From assembly GCA_000711775.1 (NCBI GenBank), contig ARYC01016927.1, positions 1 through 64,000 on the forward strand: a stretch of DNA of 64,000 nt, given 5' to 3'. Under the pieces are notes generated by a model that worked only from the letters and a program-made list of their open reading frames with translations, made no database searches and was not told the origin of the DNA. Both the position numbers and the translations under genes were made by a program. The stretch comes from Oxytricha trifallax. Lineage: Eukaryota > Ciliophora > Spirotrichea > Sporadotrichida > Oxytrichidae. Of the stretch, positions 45,636 through 55,600 are shown in pieces; position 1 is the stretch's first letter; each line of letters begins with the position of its first letter.

Positions 45636-47723
45636 CTTATCACTTGGCCTTCTAATTCCTCTAATAAAATGTAAAATAAAAAAATTATAAAACTTACTTG
45701 GCAAATGATATCTGTGGTAGCTCCCCATTATTGCCATTTGAACCTGGGTTTTCATTTCTTAATTGCAAATTATCGTTGTTAAAGCTCATATCCTCGTGGA
45801 ATGTATTATTAACATAATTTATGCATAAGGAATTGCATTTTATTGTTAAGAAATTTCATAAATCATTTCAAACATCCTTAAAAATAATCATAGGAACAAT
45901 TATTATTTTAACAATAGTAACATTAACATTATTAGTAAATTGTGACATATTATTGCTTTACAATCTAGTAGGAGGGGGCAGTAAATTATTGCTGCTAACG
46001 TCATGCAAATTGTTAAATTAAGCCACACTATGAACACCAAATCCATCATTCGGTTGACCACCCCCATTTTCCCCTATTTCTGTGCCATCACCCCTATAGT
46101 GATGATAGTTTATGTCTACGACAGCAAGTTGCTGTCCGTTTATATTTATGCCAGTTATATCTGGGTGACTAAAAATAATTAAAATAAGTATACAATTCAT
46201 CTTATAAACTTCAAGAATTAGAATTAATAAGGCATAAATAGTAAAAAAGAATATTTAATGAAATAATTATGTGACTTGCACCATCGATGTTTGAAACATT
46301 TAAACCGGAAACATCGCCTTAACTTTGACTATGAGGGGCATTTTCGTCTAAATGCATTTTTGCAATTTTAAAAGGTATTCTTCCAAATCTTATAACATCC
46401 CCTTCTTTCACTTCGATTGTTTTCTATAAAAAGGTTTAATTAGGGAATTTCTATTCTTTATATAAAAAATGAACATCTAAGGTATTTGCTCTTTAACCTC
46501 TATATGGTGCTCTAATCTTTTTTTTAAAAAAAAGTTTTGAAGTACAACCTCACAAATATATATTCCTACTTACATTTGGCATGAACTTAGTAATAAGCCA
46601 CAGATGATTATCGATGATATTGAATTTGCTAGTATGCTTGTTTTTAGGTTCAAATAAATGATAATCGCCTTCATGATAGATAATATTGACCAATCGATTG
46701 TCTCTATTTCTGGGACTCTCATCTTCGTTTTCTTACTCAGTGATGTGATTTTGCTTATCCTAATACATTGAGGCTTTCTTCACATATATATCTGATTGTC
46801 CTCGTTTTAAGATCAAACCTATAGCAGTAATGTTAGAGATTGGAATTATTAGAAAATAGTTGAAAATAATTTATGATAGTATGATGATTTTCTGATAGAC
46901 ATTTTTTGAAATTCAATTTTTTAAAAGTAAAAAAGCCCAAATATAAATATCAAGTACTTACTTGAGCCTACAATTTCTAAGTTTTAATCATATATGCGAA
47001 AACCATCATGAAAATTGAATAATCTATGAGATTGTTCTTTCTCCCACAGCCAAGTCTCCGCTAACAATCTATGAATATAAACTGTTAATATTTTTGTGAA
47101 AGATCATAACGGTTTATTAATTTTACGGATATAATTCTAAATTGATTTGTAACTTACTTTATGAGAATGGGTAATGGCCTGGGTGGCATGACAATTATAG
47201 AAGGCTAGAAATTTGCTTCATCATTAGAACTTATTTTTTGTAGTTTGTTTTTTGAATTTCTTCGTTAATCGCTGCTGTTTTGAGACTACTGCCTGAATTC
47301 CAAGTTAGTTGGTACTCTTTATTACAATCACGATTAAAGAATGGAAATAAAAATATCGTGATAATGATGAAATGTAGGAGTTATAGATAAAACCCAAGAT
47401 ATAGTATTTTTTTTACAAAAATCTAGATATTTATGAACTTTTTTCATAAGTATGATTCATATATATGTGGATGTGAATTAAATTAAAATTTTTATGATAT
47501 TTTCAAATTAATTTTGTAATTTACTTATAAAAACTTCAATTCAAAATAACTGTTTATATTTAAAAAGACCCTATTTCATATATTGATAAAGTTATAATTC
47601 TTACTTAGTTTGTTGCTTTAAACCTGAATCCTTGCGTTTCAATTTCAATTAACTAGCGCCTGAATTGCCTTCAATCATGCTATTGTCTCTACGAGATATC
47701 TCAAATATTTCTTCTTAATTCAT
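45636..47723 (-). CDS. RING-CH/FHA scrambled gene, N-terminal segment (segment 1)
   Basis: Start of the scrambled gene. ATG 47721-47723 gives MNQEEIFEISRRDNSMIEGN; exon 2 (47.31-47.16 kb) has PTNLEFRQQSQNSSD and IIVMPPRPLPILIK; exon 3 (47.08-46.97 kb) ETWLWEKEQSHRLFNFHDGF; then QSDIYVKKASMYQDKQNHIT and NIIYHEGDYHLFEPKNKHTS (46.8-46.58 kb), EVKEGDVIRFGRIPFKIAKM (46.42 kb), ITGININGQQLAVVDINYHH (46.14 kb), an Asn-rich patch and GELPQISFAKGIRRPSDK. It ends at pointer AGGCCAAGTGATAAG (45636-45650). Introns have plain GTAAGT..TAG ends. The EGDVIRFGRIPFKI block looks like part of a first, degenerate FHA-type fold. The protein is probably a large E3 ligase with phosphopeptide binding; its substrate is unknown. 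Confidence 0.82.
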
Positions 47724-47754
47724 GGGCAGCTGAGATACATTCAATTGTTATATT

Positions 47755-47781
47755 ACATATATATATATATATATATATATT
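47755..47781. repeat. (TA)n microsatellite
   Basis: Run of alternating T and A, about 24 bp, in the spacer upstream of the RING-CH/FHA N-terminal segment. Confidence 0.9.
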
Positions 47782-48201
47782 TTTATAGGGTAAAAATCAC
47801 TGATAAACATAAACTTTTAAATTTTTTTAAGTTTTCTCATTATTTAAATAAAACAGTTTAATACACTTTAAATTAATATAAATATTAATATATTATTTAA
47901 TAGTGATTAGTATGCGAGGCATTAACAAGTGTTTAGGAGGTGTAATGCTGTTATTAATGAGGTGGTTTGGGACTCAATCTCACTTTTTAATTAACCATTT
48001 CAGATTATTCTTATTATAATTTATTATAAATAGAGAGAGAGTATAATTAGTAATAATTCCATTTTATAATATTCAACAAATTAATTCTTATAATTTTGGC
48101 AATTTATCATTTAATAAATGTATGCACATAAATTAGAATTTTTCATTCAAATTTAATATGCTTTTAATAAAAATTAGAAAATAAATTAAAATGAATTAAG
48201 A

Positions 48202-48513
48202 TCAACATTAATTGTTTACTTTTAGCAAGTGAAGTGTGCTATCATAAAATGATGAAGTTAAAATCATATCACTATTGGGTATAAATTCAAAAGCATAACA
48301 AATAGACTCATGACCTATATTGTTATTATATTTTAAAGATCTTTTTTCATAATATCAATTAATTAATGAGATTATTAATGAATAATAATAAAATAACCTG
48401 TGTATGATTGAAGATTGAAATTATCGAGGTTGAAATCTTGAGAGGAATAACTTGAAAATTTCAATTAGCCTTAACTGAATTCTCCAAGTAAATAGCCATC
48501 ATATATTGCAGCT
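48202..48513 (-). CDS. DPH7: DPH7 C-terminal MDS
   Basis: Minus-strand segment beginning at the 10-bp repeat TATTGCAGCT (plus strand 48504-48513; other copy 12158-12167). Joined, the frame reads LSFGAAAIYDGYLLGEFSQG, matching the DPH7 blade whose usual form is acMydGF. It continues QDFNLDNFNLQSYTG, a GT-AG intron of about 70 nt, then HESICYAFEFIPNSDMILTS and SFYDSTLHLLKVNNQC, with TGA at 48202-48204. S/CSFYD..LHLW is the last conserved DPH7 motif. It has no start codon of its own. The rest of the gene is 36 kb away on the same strand. Confidence 0.9.
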
Positions 48514-48652
48514 ATATATATAATCGTAATAGTTTATATATTTTCATGTGATAAATGCATTTTTAATACTAAAATTCATTATGATGTAAGATTTAAATTA
48601 TATTCAACATTAAAATTCAAGAATTGTAGAAGTTTTTAACTTTATATTAAAC

Positions 48653-49167
48653 TAAAAACTGAGTTTATTCTGTGGAACTCCTCACTATATGGACCCTGAT
48701 ATCGCTAAGAAAAGAGACTATCTCGGACAGCCATCCGATGTCTGGTCTCTTGGAGTAATTCTTTTCATCTTAAGCACTGGAAAATTACCATTTTTCGGGG
48801 AATTCGAAGCTGACTTATTCAGAAAAATCCAAAAAGCTAAATATGAAATACCTTTATAGTGCTATTATTTTTTATTAATTTTATTTTCTATTAAATTATG
48901 GATCTTTTAAATGAATAAATTTGAAGGAATATTCTATAATCATGATGTAAATATTTTTATTTAAATACCAAGAGAATGTGTAATGAGCGTTGAACTAAAA
49001 GCTTTACTTAAAAGGATATTTAATGTGGATTCTCTCACAAGAGTTACAGCTTAGCATGTAAGTTTATACTATACTTTTAAAAAAATCTTAAAAATTGACA
49101 TATTATATAGATTCTAAATGACGACTGGTTTAAAGCAAGTAGCTAGACAGCCATAAAAGCAAACTGA
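48653..49167 (+). CDS. Protein kinase, C-terminal MDSs of the scrambled gene
   Basis: Second half of the kinase. It begins at TAAAAACTGAGTTTAT (48653-48668) and reads KLSLFCGTPHYMDPDIAKKR, SDVWSLGVILFILSTGKLPF and FGEFEADLFRKIQKAKYEIP. A 117-bp IES (48846-48962, pointer AAATACC) precedes RECVMSVELKALLKRIFNVD and SLTRVTAQH, and a GT-AG intron leads to ILNDDWFKASSQTAIKAN and TGA 49165-49167. GTPHYMDPE-like, DVWSLG and the subdomain XI arginine are all present. It has no catalytic loop of its own; that lies at 19.7 kb on the minus strand. The joined protein is a full-length kinase domain with a short tail. Confidence 0.92.
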
Positions 49168-49664
49168 ATATACAAGATTATATAAGCATCGATAAGAAAA
49201 CATTAACAACTATTATTGGATTTTAGATATTAGATATTATTTGGATATAAACACTTGTTTTATTTGTTTTCATTAACATTAATTCTGACTATTTTTAAAT
49301 AAATATTAAAATCTAACATTAAACAAGATATATATATATATATATAAGTAAAAATTATTGACTTTGCATTGAATCTATTCTGAACATAATTTGAGCTGAT
49401 TTTATAATAATTAATTGGAAATAATTACTCGCAAATTAATCAAATATTATTGATAGATTGATAAAATGTTAGTTTAAGCTTAACAACCACCTAATCTCGA
49501 AGATATAAATCCCCTCGATGGTAATTCAATATAATTCATTGTCATTCTTCTCAATTAGATGATTATAAAATTTACTTCATTTTAAGAAAAATTTAAGCAT
49601 AATTATGCATAGATTCATTTAATACTTGTCATTTTATAAAGAAAAAATTAATTATGATTGTTTA
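49168..49664. other. AT-rich spacer with (TA)n
   Basis: Between the kinase end and the next start codon. It includes a (TA)n run near 49329-49347. No gene is seen. Confidence 0.5.
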
Positions 49665-52600
49665 ATGGATGACTACGATGAGAACATACAAATAAGTGCA
49701 AGAGACACGCAGCATAAAACTAAGCCAATTAAGAGTCAAAACCCCAAAACCCCTTAGTGAGGTTTATAAGTGCTTTGATTAGTAGGGTAAAGTTGGGGTT
49801 TTATTATGGTTAGCAGAGAAATTAGGCCAGTTTGCAAAATGAGAATAGAAATTAGCGATTTTTAGGGTCTATTTATGATAAGAAATATTTAGATTTACTG
49901 CTTAAGCTTAGGTATGGTGCGAGTATTAATATAGACTAACTCAAACCAGTGATGAATTATTGTGCGATTGCAAAGCTATTGTGTAAGAGTGCTTCGACTG
50001 TAAGGTATCACTGCTAGTTAGCTGTTTAGCATTTCAATTCTGGTTCCTGATAACATCCTGTAAGAAAATAAAAGTTCTCTTAACAGCATATTGAATATCT
50101 CTGCGATTCTAAGACTCTTAAGTATTGGGCACATTTCCCACTTGACTAGCGAGCTGTGATGTTTCATCGCAAGTTTCCTGACATGCGTATCTCACCATAG
50201 ACTATCGCAAATATTTATTGAAGGAACGGTATTACCTTCAAGACTGTCAATAGAGTGAAGAGAGTGATTGACTTTACTCTGCCATTTATAGTAATAATTT
50301 AAACTATATATATGATTAAATGCAGAGGTCTATTGATAATAACATCAAGTTCATACACGCTGATGAAGCTGTGTTTACGTCAACACCTTTAATAATAAGT
50401 CTTGGTACAAGAAGTACGATAATATAAAAGTGTATGACTAAAAGGTTAAGGTCGTCACTCACGCAATTTTGGCTGGTATCAGCGAAGATTCAGGCTTAGA
50501 AACTTATGTTATTCATCCTCGCCCTATTAAGCGAGAGCAGTATATAGAGTTCTTACATAAGCTAAGAGATAAGTACAACGATCAAGAGATCATCCTGTTT
50601 GTTGATAACCTCTCAGTTCATAAGACTAAGGAATCTAAGAAAGCTTATGAAGAATTAAAGATAACTCCTGTGTATAACGTTCCTTACAGTCCTCAATTAA
50701 ATGGAATCGAATTCTATTAGAGTTAGATTAAGACTCACTACAAGAAACACTTGCTGTATCACCTAATGCATGATCTACCAATCGACACAGTAGACTTAAT
50801 ACAGAGTAGTTGCAAGAGAGTGGGTAAAGACAAGACTACGATATGTGCAAGGAAAGGAAGAATGAATGTTTATTAATAAGTGTTAGACTTAAATGAATGA
50901 ATTATTTCACATATCAAACGAACTCTTAAATGGATTCGGCTTCTCTTTCTTTTCTTCCTCTGGTGCTTTACTAGAACCAATGTTTCTTCTCTTTGTACCA
51001 GCACCAGCATCTATGTTCATATCATCAGACTTTTAAACTTCATTATAAAGTCTCTTGCTAACTTAATGAATGGTTTGAGACTTTCTCTCTCTGTGAACCT
51101 TTGCATTCTCTTTCATTAGAAATATACCAGTTCCAGGTTTCCCTAAAAAGTTATAAATCAAAGCTTACTAGAGAGATAAGGATACTTCTTAGCTCTGCTA
51201 GCCACGTCTCGCTTATTAGTATTCCTTGCTTCTTTTAATCTTCAGGAGAAATGAGTAGCGTTTCTTATGAGCTTCTTCTATAATTTCTCTCAAATAATCC
51301 TCTTTGATTGTACCAAGAACACCAAAGAAGAAATTTCTTTCAGGCAACTTATTTGAAAGTTACTTCTTGCTAGGAAGGTAAATAACCACTTCATCATCTT
51401 TCATTGCATCCTCGTAGAGATTTGTGACTGAAATCTCTGGGTAGTTAGGTATTTCAATCAGTTTGATCTCTTTGTTTTTAAAAGCTTTCTTCTCCTCGCA
51501 GAGTATTGCTTTTAAGAATGATATTTTAGTACCTTCCATCGTTGGAAGGAATAGACCAACTGTATACATCATTGATTAACATCAAATTATTTTACCATGC
51601 TAAGTAAGGTATCGATAGAGATCCTCCTTGCTTCTGAATCTTGATATCATTTCTTGAGCCAACCCTTTTCATTTGTTCATTGAATGATTCCATCTTTGTT
51701 CCTCTTCCTATTAATGAATTTCAAGTTTTAATTTATAGACTTCTGGATCTATCCTTTAAATCTTACTATTAAATATGGGCATCTTATAGGAGGTCAACCC
51801 TGTAAAGATACGTGGAGAAGGTTCGCAGAAGCTGTAACAAACTTCAGAGATGGAGCTCCATTTTTATCAATTTAGTTCCATTAAATTAGTACTAAATTTG
51901 TTTAAATTTAATTAGTACCGGTACTAAAACCGTTTAAGTTTAATTGGTACCAATTTAATAGTACCAAAACTTAATTAGTACCTAGATTTAATCCAGTGAG
52001 GTTTTAATGGAAAAGTTCCAATCTGGTTCAAAACTTAATTGGTACCAGTACCAACCTGAACTTTATCTGAGTTCGTACCAGAATCAAAATTATTAAGTGC
52101 AAAATTACAAAAATTATAGTTATAAACTGAGTATAAATATGAAGTCTAAGAGCTGAGATCAAACATCATTAATGCTGTAGCAACTCCTATATAGTCCAGC
52201 TATAGCTATAGAGGTTTAAGAGCTTTATAATAGAAATTTAAATGAATTTAAACATGGCGGTCAACTTAAATCGTAGAGCGGCACTTTTAGGAGCAGGTCA
52301 ATCAATGCTTAACTTTGGTTCAACCAACAAAAGTATTATATTGAGAGGGAGGCAGAGCTAAGAGCTCTTGAATTTGAAGCACAGGTTTTTATTATATAGG
52401 TTTAAAACATGAAACAGAAAGCTGAAATAGAAGTTTAAACATTAATAAAAGATGTTGAGGAAGAAAAGGAACAGCTTCAGATTTAAAGGATTAAAACTTT
52501 TGAATGCCAAGACTGCTAAAATTTTTTCTCTACTGATTCCAGTTTGAAGAGACATATGAAAGAGGTTCACTCTGGGAAAGCCAAGGTGTATTTTAAGCAT

Positions 52601-55600
52601 GATAAGGTCGATGGCAGGTACTAGTGCACGACTTGTAAGAAGTCTTAAACTCACTCAGCTAAAGTTAAGAAACATATGCAGAAGCATCACCTAAGTGAGT
52701 TCTTGATTTAAGATAAAGAGACTTAGAAATTAGTGCCCGCTAAAAAAAAATCTAATAATCTTGAGACTTAAAGAACAACAGGAGAAGCTCAAGAGGCAGA
52801 AGCGAATAGAATTAATGAATCAACCTGCTGGTAATGTCTTTTCAGCATGCTTTTAAGAGAGAGCCATGTATATTCCTGCACTAAATGCAGTAGACCTTAG
52901 CAGTTGTATTGAAAACTACTTACAAATAAACGTACCTGCTAAAGCAAAACTCATAGTGGTTGATGACTATGCCTACAAGGTATATCCTTTCAGCTATCTC
53001 CTTAAAAACCAGCAGTATCAAAATGAGTTTGCTAACGAATATATTGTACTTAGAGAGGCATAGAAAAAAGATTGCAACAATTTGCTCAAGCTAGATGGTG
53101 TTATTTTAGGGTTTGGTTTCATCGCACTAAGGCTAAAAAAGTTTGAAATGACTCTCCGAGATTATCTATATTAAAACAGATACCCAGATGACTTGAATGA
53201 TATTCTATCTAATATGGTAAAGGGTGTTTAGGAACTTCACGAGCTTGGATACGTTCATAGAGATTTGAAGCCTGAAAATGTTATGCTAAACCTTTGCCCT
53301 TTAGAAGTAGTTGTAATCGATTTTAATAGAGGCCTTAAGATAAGAGATTGTAACCTTAGCAAAGGTTCTTGGTACTCCAGGTTACTTCCCAATCAGAGAG
53401 AAATGGACTAATGGCTCTATTAGTGGGATGTTTGGGCAGTAGCTGCAATAATTTTTTAGAGTGCGATATGGAAAGCATGACTTACATTAATACAAAATAT
53501 GAAAAATAATCATAAATCTAGCTGAGAAGCACATAAAACAAGATGATGTATGCTAAGAAATAAAGAAGATTGTAGAGAAGATAATAGTAAGAGCTCCAGC
53601 ATATCCAACCAAGACAATCCTTAGACGATATGCTCGAACCACTAAAGAAAACGAGATTCAAGAGATACAACAAAGACAAGCAAGTAAAATTCGTGTGATA
53701 TAATTAAACTAATACTCATTAAATACATATTAAAGTCTCATTAAAACTTGCGTTTTCTCTATTAACCCTAATAAAACCCCAACTTTACCCTACTAATCAA
53801 AGCACTTATAAACCTCACTAAGGGGTTTTGGGGTTTTGAGTGGTATCTAATTAATTCATGGTTTCAATAATAGTGCATCTAAAGTAAGAAAAATGACACC
53901 ATTTCATGAATATTTCTTATTCCCTACTTTCATTTTTTACTTTGTCAAATTAATCTGAAATTTGTTATAGAAATCAAAGTAAGGTTCCCCTTAAAAAGAT
54001 AGACCACAAATCCAAATAATTTTATCTGCAAATAAAAATAGAAATTAAATACTAAGTGAGCCTAAGAGCACAATTATTAACTCTTAACGCACCCCATAAA
54101 ATCACTTAAATGACAGAAATAATAACATATCATAACTATAAAATTTACTGGTGCCTAAATCTTCATCACAAGTTAAAAACATAAGACCTAAGAATAAATC
54201 GATTTAAGGTAAGCATTATCGTTTTATATTAATATGAAACTATAGATTAATCTTTGCAACAGTTTTCGAAGTTTTCTTATGTGAGTGTGCAAGTAAAAGC
54301 AAATAATGGTGTTCCAAATCAGAAGCACGTATCTTAAGATACATCCAAAAATTAAGGCATGATTAAGAATTACGATAGCGCCCCTTTCTCCCCAAAACCT
54401 GATGATAAAACTTCGAATTCTTAGAAAACACTGTAAAATTAAAATGACAAAGTTAGACAATCTAAAGTTGGGTAGAATTCTATCTCCGGTACAATATTCG
54501 AATAACAAAGTGCGATAAGTGGAGGCAGCATGTTTTTACAGAGTAGAGTAATGAATAGAGTTAGAGCGTTGAATAATAAGCTTGGGGAAGTTTAAGAAAG
54601 TAGTATTATGCAAGACTAGACACAGTACCAATCTGTGAATCAAAATGATATAGTGAGGAAAAGTGGCAGGCCTGAAAAATCGCCACTTTTTGGGATAAAA
54701 GATGATTTTTCTTACAACTTTAACACTATGAGCAGTCAGATTAGAATTTCAAATGTGAGTAGCATTTAAGGCAAGAATAACTTCATCTCCAATATTAGAA
54801 GTCAATATGACAAGGAAATGAAGATAAAATCTGATGCCAATCGAGCCAGTAAAATGAGTAATTCTAAGAGTCATGCGAATGGAACTCCAACCGACAATAA
54901 ACCGAGCTAAAAACCCACTGCTGTAGCACCTCAGAATTAGTAAGTGATCAACAGGCTCTAGATGGATGTAGATAGGAGAAAGGAATTGAAAAAGTAACAA
55001 GAATAATAAAAACAAAAATTGTTGAAGGACTAGGAAGATTAGGAGCTTGCGAAATATGAAGAAATATAAAAGAAAAGATAACAGTAATAATTGGGATCAG
55101 CTCATCCAGTAGATTTAATACTTAAAAATAATAAGTTTATATGATTTAATAGATAGATTAATTTGAAAACACACCTAAATTTATTCAAATATAATAGCGT
55201 TCCACCAGATTTTTCTAAGTTATTTTTATAACTATATAATAAAATTTAAATTTACTGTCATTTATCAATAAAATAATAAATCTTTTTTCTTTTAAATTGG
55301 CTAAAAATTATATAGTATTAAAAGGAAAATGACTCTAGGCACAGTAATTTATTCAAAATAAATCATGAATAATTGTTATGAATAGCAAAAAAATTAAGTT
55401 AATGCCTTAATTAGAAACGATTAAATGTTGTTAAGAAAATTTAAATTTAACAGATATTTAATAATTTTTAACTATTTAAACTTCAATACAAACGGCAAAA
55501 AATTTCTAGTTAAAATTTATTTCTAACATCTTATAAATTTCTCATCCTACGAAACAACAAAGAACTAAATCGCTGAAAAAATAGATTCCATTTTATTCCA

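Larger units (their letters stand above)
49737..53838 (+). mobile_element. TBE transposon, near-complete, 4102 bp
   Basis: Telomere-bearing element. Ends are CAAAACCCCAAAACCCC at 49737-49753 and its complement at 53822-53838. The terminal inverted repeats are about 80 bp and almost identical (both carry TTAGTGAGGTTTATAAG). Target duplication AGT at 49734-49736 and 53839-53841. It carries the three TBE genes: transposase (+), 22-kDa (-), zinc finger/kinase (+). The length is that of full TBEs. The transposase gene is damaged; the other two look better kept. In the germline such elements are removed during macronuclear development, and here the surrounding gene needs that. Confidence 0.96.

Noticed and set aside
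37477-47070. 12-bp match GCTAACAATCTA at about 37.48 and 47.05 kb
   Set aside because: Orientation does not fit the strand-switching pattern of the gene there, and no coding sequence adjoins the 37.48 kb copy. Chance is plausible in AT-rich DNA.
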